Of a stretch of 64,000 nucleotides of DNA, positions 54,053-63,657 are shown piece after piece. This DNA comes from GWE2-42-39 sp034003625 (GTDB lineage Bacteria > Bacteroidota > Bacteroidia > Bacteroidales > Prolixibacteraceae). Under the pieces are notes generated by a model that made no database searches, was not told the DNA's origin, and saw only the letters and a list, made by a program, of their open reading frames with translations. Position 1 is the stretch's first letter. Each line of letters opens with the position of its first letter. Position numbers and translations under genes: made by a program. The DNA is taken from assembly GCA_034003625.1 (NCBI GenBank), contig JAVEYG010000005.1:85340-149339 (forward strand). The letters run 5' to 3'.

Positions 54053-55554
54053 TGACAATGAATCCCGTTTACATATTCAAAACGACAACCATTTCTACTT
54101 TTTTGTTGGCTCAACTTTTCATTTGCACAACTCATGCAAATAAAAATAATACAAAAAAACCCAACGTCCTTTTTATCTGTGTCGATGACCTTCGCCCAGA
54201 GTTGGGTTGTTATGGGGCAAATTACATCAAATCGCCCAACATCGACAGGCTGGCCGGTAGCGGAACCGTTTTCACCAATCATTTTGTCAGCATCCCGACT
54301 TGTGGGGCTTCGCGTGCAAGCATCCTTACCGGGATGTATCCGCGGACAAAACAACATCTGTCAAACGAAGCCTGCCGTACTTTCATTTCAGGAAAACCAG
54401 AAACTGAAGTTCCCGAAACCTTCATTCATCACCTGAAAAGAAACGGATATTACACGGTTGGAATCGGGAAGATCAGCCATTATGTGGATGGCCTGTTGTA
54501 TGGTTATGAAGAGCCTGTGGGAACCGAGCTTGAACTTCCACACAGTTGGAACGAAATGTTGTTTGATTCCGGCAAATGGGGCACTGGCTGGAATGCCTTT
54601 TTTGGCTACGCCGACGGCTCCAACAGGCAAAGCATGAACAAACAGGTAAAGCCTTATGAACGGGCAGAAGTGGATGATGAAGGTTATCCTGATGGGTTGA
54701 TTGCAAACCTCGCTGTCCAAAAATTGAAGGAACTTGGGCAAAAAGAAAAGCCCTTCTTTTTGGGCGTTGGATTTTTTAAGCCCCATTTGCCTTTTAATGC
54801 CCCGGCAAAATATTGGGATTTGTATGATGAAGGTGAAATTGCACTGACCCCTTCCCCCAATGTTCCCGAAAACATCCATCTGGCAAGCCTTCATAACAGC
54901 GGCGAATTTAATGGCTACCTAGCAGGAGAAGAACACCCGTCGCTGGACAAGCCGGCTTCTGAAGCTTACCAGAGAAAGATACGGCACGCTTATTTCGCTG
55001 CTGTCAGCTATGTTGATGCCCAAATTGGGAAGGTGCTGGATGAGCTGGAAAAATCGGGGCTTGCCGAAAATACGATCATCGTGCTTTGGGGCGACCATGG
55101 CTGGCATTTGGGCGACCACCGGGTGTGGGGAAAACACACCATCTTTGAAAAGGCCCTGAAAAGCGCCCTCATCATGAAAGTCCCGGGAAAATCATCGGGA
55201 AAGCAGATAGACCGGGTAGTGAGTTCGGTGGATATTTACCCCACATTGATGGAATTGTGCCAGGTGGAAATGAACTTTGAAACGGATGGAAAAAGTATGT
55301 TGCCCTTGCTGGAAAATAAAATCTCGGTAAACTGGGAGGATGCGGCCTGGGGGTATTTCAACAATGGTATCACCCTTCGCACTTCCCGCTACCGTTTGAC
55401 GAAATATTTCAGGGAAGCACAACCAGTCACCGAGTTATACGACCATGAAACTGATCCTTTTGAAAGGGTAAACATTGCCGGAGAGCAGCCCGCTGTTGTC
55501 GAACAATTGCTTTCGGTACTGAAGGAAAAGGATTTTGGCATTTATAAGCAATAA
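54052..55554 (+). CDS. Sulfatase, S1 family, iduronate-2-sulfatase-like (second PUL2 sulfatase)
   Basis: A 500-residue exported sulfatase. NVLFICVDDLRPELGCYG carries metal-binding Asp45-Asp46. The formylglycine site is CGASR at Cys84, the C-x-A-x-R variant, which is still a permitted maturation motif. Further matches to the iduronate-2-sulfatase-like branch are FLGVGFFKPHLPFNAP and WGDHGWHLGDHRVWGKHT. It is unlike the first sulfatase, so two positions or sugars are probably desulfated. Last gene of PUL2; its start overlaps the esterase stop by one base. Confidence 0.92.
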   Translation: MTMNPVYIFKTTTISTFLLAQLFICTTHANKNNTKKPNVLFICVDDLRPELGCYGANYIKSPNIDRLAGSGTVFTNHFVSIPTCGASRASILTGMYPRTKQHLSNEACRTFISGKPETEVPETFIHHLKRNGYYTVGIGKISHYVDGLLYGYEEPVGTELELPHSWNEMLFDSGKWGTGWNAFFGYADGSNRQSMNKQVKPYERAEVDDEGYPDGLIANLAVQKLKELGQKEKPFFLGVGFFKPHLPFNAPAKYWDLYDEGEIALTPSPNVPENIHLASLHNSGEFNGYLAGEEHPSLDKPASEAYQRKIRHAYFAAVSYVDAQIGKVLDELEKSGLAENTIIVLWGDHGWHLGDHRVWGKHTIFEKALKSALIMKVPGKSSGKQIDRVVSSVDIYPTLMELCQVEMNFETDGKSMLPLLENKISVNWEDAAWGYFNNGITLRTSRYRLTKYFREAQPVTELYDHETDPFERVNIAGEQPAVVEQLLSVLKEKDFGIYKQ

Positions 55555-55856
55555 GATTTTGGCCTCAAGGTAATTGTTCATTAGGGCCGTTTTTACCAAT
55601 AATGTCCATAGCTCATTTTATACAAGGCCAAAGATTACTTAGTCGAACGTAAAAAACCCTCATTCTTCCAGAAAGCATGAAACTCAGGTTTCTGTTGGGA
55701 AGAAAAATAAGGGAACAATCTGGTAGAAATCAACATACTATATCAGGCTTATATATTGGTAACAGCAATAGCTTACGACTTGCCCGGCAACACCAACCAA
55801 CGGCAACACGAAATACCGGTATGGTAACAAACTCTTTTCGGTATTTTTACCGCACA

Positions 55857-55887
55857 GACCTGACAGGCTTTCAAAACCTGTCAGGTC
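55857..55887. repeat. Perfect hairpin repeat (GACCTGACAGG stem)
   Basis: GACCTGACAGG (55857-55867) and its exact complement CCTGTCAGGTC (55877-55887) enclose a 9-base loop. This palindrome type recurs between genes in many Bacteroidota and could also end PUL2 transcription, although no long T run follows. Confidence 0.75.
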
Positions 55888-55926
55888 CTTTTGGTAACCC
55901 CGTCCCGGGTTTTCCCCAAAATAATT

Positions 55927-55934
55927 TACTTTTG
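55927..55934 (+). promoter_or_regulatory. Putative -7 box (TACTTTTG) for PUL3 sigma gene
   Basis: Exact TAnnTTTG match 20 bases before the ATG of the PUL3 sigma gene, at a similar distance to the box before the PUL2 sigma gene. Confidence 0.52.
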
Positions 55935-55954
55935 TACCCAAAGCATGGTTTCGT

Positions 55955-56545
55955 ATGGCAGAAAACGACATGTCCCGGGAACTGTTCCTGTTTCAGGAAA
56001 TGAAGGAAGGAAAAGAATACGCATTCGATTTCTTCTTCAATTTCTATTATCCGGGCTTGGTTGTGTATTCTCAAAAAATGTTTTCACTTCAGGAAGACGA
56101 TGCCCGGAACCTGGTGCAGGATGTTTTTCTGAAATTCTGGAACGAGCGCGAAACACTGTTTGTCCGGGCTTCTGTCCGGGCTTATCTTTTTACTTCGGTA
56201 AAAAACAAATGCCTCGATTTCCTGAAGCAAAGTAAAAGAAACCCACAGGACCATGCATTTTTGGAAACAACGGACCTGGGCGATGGCAATTTTGAAACCT
56301 TTGTTCTTTCAGAACTTGAAGCGCTTTTGAACTCAGGCCTGGAAAAATTGCCCGAACGTTGCCGCGAAATATTTGAACTAAGTCGATTTGAAGGCTTAAA
56401 AAACCGGGAAATAGCCGGTCGGTTAAACCTGTCGGAGAAAACCGTTGAAAACCAGATGACCAAAGCCCTGCGTATTTTAAAAACCGAACTCCGCGATTAT
56501 TTGCCCTTGTTTCTTTTGTTCGAAGTATTTCAGTTTCTCCGGTAA
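55955..56545 (+). CDS. ECF RNA polymerase sigma factor (PUL3)
   Basis: A 196-residue ECF sigma factor. Region 2 is at about 20-78 (AFDFFFNFYYPGLVVYSQKM...ARNLVQDVFLKFWNERE) and region 4 at about 125-180 (LPERCREIFELSRFEGLKNR, then LSEKTVENQMTKALRIL). It lies at the head of PUL3, 95 bases before its FecR partner. It should regulate the adjacent susC/susD pair. Confidence 0.94.
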   Translation: MAENDMSRELFLFQEMKEGKEYAFDFFFNFYYPGLVVYSQKMFSLQEDDARNLVQDVFLKFWNERETLFVRASVRAYLFTSVKNKCLDFLKQSKRNPQDHAFLETTDLGDGNFETFVLSELEALLNSGLEKLPERCREIFELSRFEGLKNREIAGRLNLSEKTVENQMTKALRILKTELRDYLPLFLLFEVFQFLR

Positions 56546-56640
56546 CCCGTTTGTTTTTTTTCTGAAAAGTTCGTACTTGCGTAGGGGGAAACCATTGGTT
56601 TGTCGTCCTGACAATGAAATAGAGACAAAAACGCGGCAAA

Positions 56641-57675
56641 TTGGAAAAAGAAAGTCACATATATAAACTCATTCAATCAGAATATCGTGGAGGATTAAAC
56701 CACGGGGAGCAGGAAGAATTGAAATCGTGGGTGCAATCTTCCGAAGAAAATAATTCGGAATATCGCGAGCTGCGAGAAATCCTTGTTTTTACCGACAGAC
56801 TGGCCGCCATGCGAAAGGTCAATGTCCCGAAAGATTTATCGAAGGTTAAAAAACGGTTCAGGAACCACTACGCTTTGAGAAATGTGCTTCGTGCATATCA
56901 AAAAATTGCGGCCATTTTGCTTATTCCCATTCTTGTGTACAGTTTATGGCAACTCAGCGGTTTCATTGGAGACAACAACCAGTTGGCGATTAAAACGGCT
57001 GAAACCGCTTTTGGTGTCCGCTCACAGATTGAACTGGCCGACGGCACCAAAGTCTGGCTGAATTCGGGAACCCGTTTAACCTACCCCGACCAGTTTAAAG
57101 GAAAAACACGGGAAGTGAAACTGAAAGGGGAAGCTTATTTTCAAGTCCGGTCGGATGAGGATCACCCGTTTTACGTCGATCTGGGCAGTTATAAAATAAA
57201 AGCCACCGGTACCAGCTTCAACATTACCAATTATGCCGATAACCACAATGCTTTTGTTTATCTCGAACAGGGAAAGGTGCAATTGACCGGGGCCGATGGG
57301 AAAAAGGAAATTCAGTACAAACAGATGGATGCAGGCGAACTGCTTGTATTGGACAAGCAAAAGAAAGCATATCAGGTACAAAAAACAGACGGGATCAAAT
57401 ACTTAGGCTGGACCGAAGGAAAACTTATTTTCAGAAACGACGGGATCAACGAGGTGGCCATGCGGCTGGGATACTGGTTCAATGCCGAAATTGTTATACA
57501 GGACCAATCGCTCAACGAGTATATTTTTACGGCCACTTTTGAGAACGAAACCCTTGATGAAGCATTGAAGCTGTTATCGTACAGCTCGCCCATTGCCTAT
57601 TCTCTCGTTTCAATGCAGAGACCCGATGGGACCGGGGCTGGCAAACGAAAAGTAATAATCTTTAAAAAAGAGTAA
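56641..57675 (+). CDS. FecR-family anti-sigma factor (PUL3)
   Basis: A 344-residue FecR protein. The N-terminal cytoplasmic part spans about 1-88, a membrane segment lies near 90-110 (IAAILLIPILVYSLWQLSG), and the FecR domain contains GVRSQIELADGTKVWLNSGT and GEAYFQVRSDE. The C-terminal STN-like end contains ENETLDEALKLLSYSSPIAY. The start is TTG at 56641. No ATG occurs before residue 55, and the residues after the TTG match the normal FecR N-terminus, so TTG is accepted. Confidence 0.92.
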   Translation: MEKESHIYKLIQSEYRGGLNHGEQEELKSWVQSSEENNSEYRELREILVFTDRLAAMRKVNVPKDLSKVKKRFRNHYALRNVLRAYQKIAAILLIPILVYSLWQLSGFIGDNNQLAIKTAETAFGVRSQIELADGTKVWLNSGTRLTYPDQFKGKTREVKLKGEAYFQVRSDEDHPFYVDLGSYKIKATGTSFNITNYADNHNAFVYLEQGKVQLTGADGKKEIQYKQMDAGELLVLDKQKKAYQVQKTDGIKYLGWTEGKLIFRNDGINEVAMRLGYWFNAEIVIQDQSLNEYIFTATFENETLDEALKLLSYSSPIAYSLVSMQRPDGTGAGKRKVIIFKKE

Positions 57676-57705
57676 AAATATGAAGTAACCCCTGGCCAAA
57701 ACAAA

Positions 57706-57728
57706 AAGGGAAGCTGGACACTTCCCTT
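57706..57728 (+). terminator. Hairpin between fecR and susC (PUL3)
   Basis: AAGGGAAG (57706-57713) pairs perfectly with CTTCCCTT (57721-57728) around a 7-base loop. A second small stem (ATCCTG/CAGGAT) follows within 30 bases. No strong T run, so a weak terminator, attenuator or RNA-processing site is possible. Confidence 0.66.
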
Positions 57729-57784
57729 CGAAAAATCCTGTGTAGCAGGATCAATCATTTTATTAATTTAAAACACACAAATTT

Positions 57785-60700
57785 ATGAAAAAAAAGCAAT
57801 CCTTGAAAAAGAGGCTATGCTTGATGTATGCTTCTTGTTCAAAAATTTTGAGTACTATGAGACTAACGCTGTTTGTGATTTTGATTTCCACGGTGCAGAT
57901 ACTGGCCGGTAGCGCGTATTCCCAAAACACACGGTTTACCATTGTCCGGGATAATTCGAGCATCGAAGATATATTGAAACTCATCGAAGACCAGTCGAAT
58001 TATTATTTTTTATACAATGGGAAACTGATAGATGTGTCGAAACGGGTATCGATTAATGTTACTGACCTGAACCTGGAAAAAACACTGACGGAATTATTGC
58101 GTGAAACCAATATTTCGTACCAGGTAGTTAACCGCCAGGTGATTTTATCGCCCCGTGACAATGTGTTTGCTGCCAGTCAACAAGTAATCGTATCAGGCAA
58201 AGTGACCGACCCGGCAGGACAACCGCTTCCGGGCGTTTCAGTAATTATAAAAGGCACCACCAGTGGAACCATTACCGATTTCGGCGGAAAGTATACCCTT
58301 CCCAATGTGCCGGCTGATGCTACGTTGGTATTCTCGTTTGTGGGCATGAAGAGCCAGGAAGTTCCCATATCTGGTAAAACGTCTGTTAATATTACGATGG
58401 TAGAAGAAACCATCGGGCTGGAGGAAGTAGTTGCCATTGGTTACGGGACCCAGAGAAAAGTCGACTTAACCGGCGCCGTAGCGAACATGAAAGCTGAGAA
58501 TCTGAATGTGGAAAGCAATACAAATATTTTGCGGGCGCTTCAGGGAAAAATTGCGGGTGTGGAAATTGTATCCAGGGGAGGCGATCCCGGAAATAATTCA
58601 AGTGTCATGATTCGCGGGGTTGGGACATTTAATAATAATGCCCCACTTTACATTGTCGATGGCATGTATATGGATAATATCAATTTTCTGAACCCAAATG
58701 ATATTGAGACCATTGATATATTGAAAGACGCATCATCCGCAGCTATTTACGGCTCAAGGGCGGCTAATGGGGTAATTATTGTGACCACCAAAAGCGGGCG
58801 TGATACAGCCGGTACGCCAACAATTACCGTATCGGCCAATCTCGGGTTTCAAAATACCACGAAAAAAATTGGGGTATTGAATGCTGAAGAATGGATCAAT
58901 ATCAGTACAATCTCCCGTGAAGCAGGAGGAAAACCGGCACTGGATATGGCGTTGGCGCCACAGGCCGATATCAACTGGCAGGATGAATTGATGCGGATCG
59001 GGTTGATGCAGAACTACAATCTATCGGCACAGGGCGGAAACAAGAATTTTAAATATTACGTTGGAGGCGGATATACCAACCAGGAAGGGATCATCATTAA
59101 GACCGATTACGAGCGGATGAATATTCAGGTAAAAACTGAATTTAAAAAAGGGATTGTAACCATTGGTGAAAATTTGCTGGTATCCTACGAAAAAACCAGC
59201 CCCGTAACAAGAACAGTAAGCAGGGTTGGAGGAATCGTTGGGTCAATGCTGAATTCGATTCCCACCTATGCAATTTATGACGAAACCAAAGACGGTGGAT
59301 ACAATGGTCCCTGGGGAGATGCAATTACCTGGGCAAACCCGGTAGGCATTATCAATCTGCAGAAAGAACAGGACGAAAACTACAAAACCTACGTGAACAC
59401 CTATGCAATGGTCGACCTTCCTTTTGGTCTGCAATATAAGTTGAACGTGAATACCGATCTGAGGGGAAGTTATAGTTACAGCTTCACTCCTCATTACAAC
59501 ATGGGCTTAAACCAAAGCAACCGAAACAGTATGTCGGAAAGTCGCGGGCAGACCAAAAGCGCCTTGATTGAAAATCTTCTGACATTCAACCAGACATTTG
59601 GGGACCACAAACTGACCGCGTTAGCAGGATATACTTTTCAACACAGTACCTATCGCGTCCTGGGGGCCGGCGGCTCATTCATGCCCGACGGGATCACGGT
59701 GATCGATGCCGCAACTGAAACCAATGGTGGAAGTAGTGAAACGGTAACGGCACTGACTTCTTATCTCGGACGTGTTTTCTATTCGTACAAAAACAAATAC
59801 CTGCTGAGTGCAACCATTCGGCGCGACGGTTCTTCCAAATTTCTGAAACAAAACCGGTTTGGAAATTTCCCTTCGGTTTCTGCGGGATGGAATATCCGTG
59901 AAGAAGCTTTCATGCAGAATATCCGGTTTCTTGATATGTTAAAGCTGAGGGGCGGGTACGGAGTATTGGGAAACCAGGAAGTTGGCAATTACCTCTACTC
60001 TTCCGACGTTACAGCCAATATCAACTATGTAATTGACGGGACGCTTATGTGGAACGGCGCTTTCCCGAAGATTTTCGCTTCCCCTTCCATCAAATGGGAA
60101 AATACGAAAATGACCAATTTGGGTGTTGATGCGGCATTCTTCAACAACCGGCTAAAAACGACGATGGAATACTACATAAAAAATACCACCGATATTTTGC
60201 TGAATGTACCGATCCCGGCTTCAACAGGTGCAGGGAACGACCCGTTGAAAAACGCCGGACATATTCGAAATAAAGGTTTTGAGTTGATGGTTGGATGGGA
60301 TAACTATCTGTCGAAAGAGTGGAATTATTCGCTCAACTTTGTGGCCAGTACAGTGAACAATGAAGTTGTTAAAATGGGGACCGGCGACCAGGTGATTTGG
60401 AGCGGTAAACCCAACCAGTCGGGTGCAACAACAACAAAATCGTTGGAAGGGTACCCAATCGGCGGTTTCTGGCTGATTGAAACGGATGGCCTGTTTCTCT
60501 CGGAAACAGAAGTTAGTGCTCACAGCAAGGATGGCAACCTGATTCAACCCAATGCAAAACCCGGCGATATCCGCTTCAAAGATGCCAATAACGACGGAAA
60601 AATCAATGACGATGACCGCGTTTACAAAGGATCGCCCTTCCCCGATTTGAGTTTAGGGATGAACGCCATGTTAAAGTGGAAAAATTTTGATCTCACGATC

Positions 60701-61132
60701 GGCCTTCAGGCGAACTTTGGCGCTAAAATATACAATTCGATGCGCCCCGACCTGGAAGACATCAGCAAAGGCACCAACTATTCAACCGCTGCTCTCGGTT
60801 ACTGGCATACCGGCAATTCCGCTGCAAGCTTTCCGCGTTTGATCTGGGGCGATCCCAATCAAAATGCCCGTACCGATTCGGACCGTTTCCTGGAAAGCGG
60901 CGATTATTTCCGGATAAGTAACCTGCAGCTCGGATACGATGTGCCTAAAACTGTTTTTCCGTATTTCGGGACTGCAAGAATATATATTAATGCAGATAAT
61001 TTGTACACGTATACCAACTACTCCGGGTTTACCCCCGATGTAAACGGCGGAAGCGCCCTGGAAAGAGGAGTCGACAGATATACTTATCCGTTGCCCCGGA
61101 CCATAACGATCGGCATAAATGTTTCATTCTAA
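57785..61132 (+). CDS. SusC/RagA family TonB-dependent receptor with STN domain (PUL3)
   Basis: A 1115-residue outer-membrane importer. Order: signal region (about 1-45), STN domain (about 50-112, IEDILKLIEDQSNYYFLYN), carboxypeptidase-regulatory-like domain (about 135-220, VSGKVTDPAGQPLPGVSV), plug (about 230-340, MIRGVGTFNNNAPLYIVDG and DASSAAIYGSRAANGVI), and barrel ending GINVSF. STN presence ties it to the PUL3 FecR/sigma pair. It is followed 11 bases later by susD, but no degradative enzymes follow, so the system depends on enzymes encoded elsewhere or is a relic. Confidence 0.96.
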   Translation: MKKKQSLKKRLCLMYASCSKILSTMRLTLFVILISTVQILAGSAYSQNTRFTIVRDNSSIEDILKLIEDQSNYYFLYNGKLIDVSKRVSINVTDLNLEKTLTELLRETNISYQVVNRQVILSPRDNVFAASQQVIVSGKVTDPAGQPLPGVSVIIKGTTSGTITDFGGKYTLPNVPADATLVFSFVGMKSQEVPISGKTSVNITMVEETIGLEEVVAIGYGTQRKVDLTGAVANMKAENLNVESNTNILRALQGKIAGVEIVSRGGDPGNNSSVMIRGVGTFNNNAPLYIVDGMYMDNINFLNPNDIETIDILKDASSAAIYGSRAANGVIIVTTKSGRDTAGTPTITVSANLGFQNTTKKIGVLNAEEWINISTISREAGGKPALDMALAPQADINWQDELMRIGLMQNYNLSAQGGNKNFKYYVGGGYTNQEGIIIKTDYERMNIQVKTEFKKGIVTIGENLLVSYEKTSPVTRTVSRVGGIVGSMLNSIPTYAIYDETKDGGYNGPWGDAITWANPVGIINLQKEQDENYKTYVNTYAMVDLPFGLQYKLNVNTDLRGSYSYSFTPHYNMGLNQSNRNSMSESRGQTKSALIENLLTFNQTFGDHKLTALAGYTFQHSTYRVLGAGGSFMPDGITVIDAATETNGGSSETVTALTSYLGRVFYSYKNKYLLSATIRRDGSSKFLKQNRFGNFPSVSAGWNIREEAFMQNIRFLDMLKLRGGYGVLGNQEVGNYLYSSDVTANINYVIDGTLMWNGAFPKIFASPSIKWENTKMTNLGVDAAFFNNRLKTTMEYYIKNTTDILLNVPIPASTGAGNDPLKNAGHIRNKGFELMVGWDNYLSKEWNYSLNFVASTVNNEVVKMGTGDQVIWSGKPNQSGATTTKSLEGYPIGGFWLIETDGLFLSETEVSAHSKDGNLIQPNAKPGDIRFKDANNDGKINDDDRVYKGSPFPDLSLGMNAMLKWKNFDLTIGLQANFGAKIYNSMRPDLEDISKGTNYSTAALGYWHTGNSAASFPRLIWGDPNQNARTDSDRFLESGDYFRISNLQLGYDVPKTVFPYFGTARIYINADNLYTYTNYSGFTPDVNGGSALERGVDRYTYPLPRTITIGINVSF

Positions 61133-61143
61133 AATTAATAATC

Positions 61144-62646
61144 ATGAAAATTAAGATAGCACTGGTTATAGTAGGCTTATTTATCTTTTCAGCTTGCGAT
61201 TCATATCTGGAGCAGGTAAACCCGAACAGGATTACTACCGATACCTTTTTCAAAACCGAAAGTGATTTTCTTCAGGCTTTGGCTGCCACGTATACTCCAT
61301 TGCGAAATCCATACGGAGGTTATTACAATGTGAGGGCGCTCGAAATACGGAATTACCGGGGCGATGATGTCTCTGTCCGGAACGACACAGAAGATTTATA
61401 CCAGATTTTCCTTTTCATCAATTCACCGAACAACGGATATTCTTTCCAGATGTTTGAAGAATGTTATTCTGCAATTTATCGCGCCAATTTATTGATTGAA
61501 CATATTCAGGAAAGTGAACTTTCTTCCGATTTCAAAAATGAAATACTCTCGGAAGCATTGTTCCTGAGAGGGATTCATTATCTTTTCCTGGCCATGGAAT
61601 TTAAAGATGTGCCCTTGCGGTTGAAGGCATCGCAGGCAACAGAAAGTTTTCCTTTAGCCAAATCGCCTCAGGCAGAAGTTTATGCCCAGGTGGAAACAGA
61701 CCTGAAGCAGGCTGCCGAATTGTTGCCCGTTGAGGCCCGGAACAACGGAAGGGCATCGAAAGGTGCAGCATTGGCTTACCTCGGGAAACTATACATTTAC
61801 ATGGAACAATGGGACAAGGCAATGGCTGCGCTGGAGCCTTTGACCAAATCTCCGTATACGTATAAACTGGTTGATGATTACGCCCATAACTTCGATCTGG
61901 AAAATGAATACAACAGTGAAAGCATATTTGAAGTAAGCTACCAGAAAATAGATGCAGCAACCGGTCGCTGGGGAGAGGAAAGCTCCGGCGCCATGATGAC
62001 CTCTCCGATGAACCGTGTATTTGCATGTGGCGATGTGGGGGGCTGGGATATATGCAACTGCGCCCCGAAGATGCACCAGATTTTTACTTCTGAACTGGAT
62101 AAAGATGGTAATTTTGATATCCGAGCGCGCGTAGGAATTGCATGGAACTATCCCGGATGTGTTTATTATCTCAAACCCTTTGCCACATCGGTAAAACCGG
62201 CCAACCAGTCAAAAATCTATGTCCGGAAATATACCTATGCCAATTATGCCGAAAAAGAAATCGTTCCTGAATCGGAGTTAAACATACGGGCATACCGGTA
62301 TGCCAATGTCCTGTTGTATCTTGCCGAAGCTGAATTCAGAAAAAATAACAAGCCGGAAGCCATCGGGTACTTAAACCAGATTCGTCAGCGTGCCAATCTG
62401 AACCTGCTTGAGCCTACTGTATCAAACGACGAAGTGATGGCCGATATTATCAGGCAAAGGGCCATTGAGTTATTCTGTGAAGGAGAACGTTTTTACGATC
62501 TGCGCAGGTGGGGCATGCTGGAAAATGAGATCAACAACTCGACGGCTGAAAGAGCGGCCAATTTCACGATGAAGTTTTCGTATTTGCCGATCCCAAGCAA
62601 GGAGATACAAACCAACCCATTATGCACACAGGCAGAAGGATGGTGA
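61144..62646 (+). CDS. SusD/RagB family outer-membrane lipoprotein (PUL3)
   Basis: A 500-residue SusD homologue. The lipobox is FIFSAC, followed by DSYLEQVNPNRITTDTFFK. Helical repeats include SEALFLRGIHYLFLAMEFKDVPL, and the C-terminal RQRAIELFCEGERFYDLRRWG is typical. It partners the upstream SusC. The gene ends 6 bases before a strong hairpin, so it is the last gene of the PUL3 transcript. Confidence 0.95.
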   Translation: MKIKIALVIVGLFIFSACDSYLEQVNPNRITTDTFFKTESDFLQALAATYTPLRNPYGGYYNVRALEIRNYRGDDVSVRNDTEDLYQIFLFINSPNNGYSFQMFEECYSAIYRANLLIEHIQESELSSDFKNEILSEALFLRGIHYLFLAMEFKDVPLRLKASQATESFPLAKSPQAEVYAQVETDLKQAAELLPVEARNNGRASKGAALAYLGKLYIYMEQWDKAMAALEPLTKSPYTYKLVDDYAHNFDLENEYNSESIFEVSYQKIDAATGRWGEESSGAMMTSPMNRVFACGDVGGWDICNCAPKMHQIFTSELDKDGNFDIRARVGIAWNYPGCVYYLKPFATSVKPANQSKIYVRKYTYANYAEKEIVPESELNIRAYRYANVLLYLAEAEFRKNNKPEAIGYLNQIRQRANLNLLEPTVSNDEVMADIIRQRAIELFCEGERFYDLRRWGMLENEINNSTAERAANFTMKFSYLPIPSKEIQTNPLCTQAEGW

Positions 62647-62652
62647 AAAACA

Positions 62653-62694
62653 AAGACGAAGAGGTTATCAGCTTTCAGGCAACCTCTTCGTCTT
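62653..62694 (+). terminator. Intrinsic terminator-like hairpin after susD (PUL3)
   Basis: GACGAAGAGGTT (62655-62666) is an exact complement of AACCTCTTCGTC (62681-62692), and near-complementarity extends outward by about two bases. It directly follows the susD stop and closes the PUL3 operon. Confidence 0.82.
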
Positions 62695-62710
62695 CTGAAA
62701 ATTACGATGC

Positions 62711-62938
62711 TTCGCGGAGCTCGCCACCACCGTCGTCAATGGCCGCCCGGTCGATGTAACCCCCCTTCACCTGAGCGAATGGCTGCACTGCATCCACAAC
62801 GGGGGCACGCCCGGCGCCAATATCGAGATGGCCTGCCAGGAAAGGATTACCTGCATCATAGGGCACCGCTCGTATGTCGAAAAACGCATGGTTAAGAGTG
62901 GGACGCAACAAACCGGAAAATTGTGTAAAGGGGATTAA
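62711..62938 (+). pseudogene. Gfo/Idh/MocA-family dehydrogenase C-terminal remnant
   Basis: An open frame without a start codon, about 75 codons, reads VVNGRPVDVTPLHLSEWL, then IHNGGTPGANIEMACQE and GHRSYVEKRMV. This matches the C-terminal end of Gfo/Idh/MocA NAD-dependent sugar dehydrogenases. The N-terminal Rossmann domain is absent and the hairpin of PUL3 precedes it directly. Base composition is visibly richer in G and C than the flanking genes. A decayed gene, or a transferred fragment left by a deletion, is the simplest reading. Confidence 0.68.
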
Positions 62939-63020
62939 CGGGAAGCATATCTTGCGTTGGTACGCAGCATGAACCTCCCAATTCAGAATTTATTGCTAAA
63001 ATTGTAACCAAATTGGCCAG

Positions 63021-63590
63021 ATGGATGAGCAAATTTGGGAAAAAATAAAGGCAGGCGATAAAACCGTATTCCGCTTGTTATTCGATGAGTATTACTCATC
63101 GCTTTGCCTGTATGCCAACTCGGTGATTAATAATCTTGAACTTTCCCAGGACCTTGTGAGCGACTGCTTTGTCAGGATATGGGAACGACGCGAAACGATC
63201 GACATCCAGTCTTCATTAAAACATTATTTGCTACTATCTGTCCGCAATGCCATTTACAGTTATTTGAGATCGCCCGAAAGCCGGAAAGATGATCTGAACA
63301 GTATCATCGGAAAACTTGAAAATACCCCGGCAGAGGAATATAACCTTGAAAAAGAAGAAGCAATAATCAGGGTTAAAAAGCTGATCGATGAACTTCCGGA
63401 GCAACGAAGAAAAATTCTTGAAATGGCGGTATTTAACGGAAAAACGTACAAGGAAATTGCGGAAATCCTTCATATATCGGTCAATACAGTTAATACTCAA
63501 ATGTCGCGGGCTTACGGCTTCCTGCGCGACAAACTGAGCAAAGATGATTTGTTTTTGTTGTTTTTCTTCAGAAACTATAAAATAATTTGA
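63021..63590 (+). CDS. ECF RNA polymerase sigma factor (fourth locus)
   Basis: A 189-residue ECF sigma factor. Region 2 is at about 15-72 (FRLLFDEYYSSLCLYANSVI...SQDLVSDCFVRIWERRE) and region 4 at about 118-175 (LPEQRRKILEMAVFNGKTYK, then ISVNTVNTQMSRAYGFL). It resembles the other three PUL sigma factors and heads what should be a fourth PUL continuing beyond the window. Its FecR partner is truncated, so it may be released from normal control. Confidence 0.93.
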   Translation: MDEQIWEKIKAGDKTVFRLLFDEYYSSLCLYANSVINNLELSQDLVSDCFVRIWERRETIDIQSSLKHYLLLSVRNAIYSYLRSPESRKDDLNSIIGKLENTPAEEYNLEKEEAIIRVKKLIDELPEQRRKILEMAVFNGKTYKEIAEILHISVNTVNTQMSRAYGFLRDKLSKDDLFLLFFFRNYKII

Positions 63591-63657
63591 TTTTGTTGTC
63601 ACTGTTTTTTTAATCTGGTGCGTCCTTTAGGTGCAATGGTTTAAAGCGTATTGAAAA

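Larger units (their letters stand above)
55555..55954. other. Intergenic region between PUL2 and PUL3
   Basis: 400 bases without a supported gene. It contains a hairpin repeat (55857-55887) and a promoter-like box at 55927-55934. Short reading frames here lack protein-like features. Confidence 0.6.

Noticed and set aside
55677..56003. 108-codon frame upstream of the PUL3 sigma gene
   Set aside because: It overlaps a perfect hairpin repeat, a promoter-like box and the sigma start, and has no recognisable protein features.
62707..62895. ATG-initiated 62-codon frame after PUL3
   Set aside because: The Gfo/Idh/MocA signature lies in a different, start-less frame over the same bases, so the ATG frame is a shadow of the remnant.
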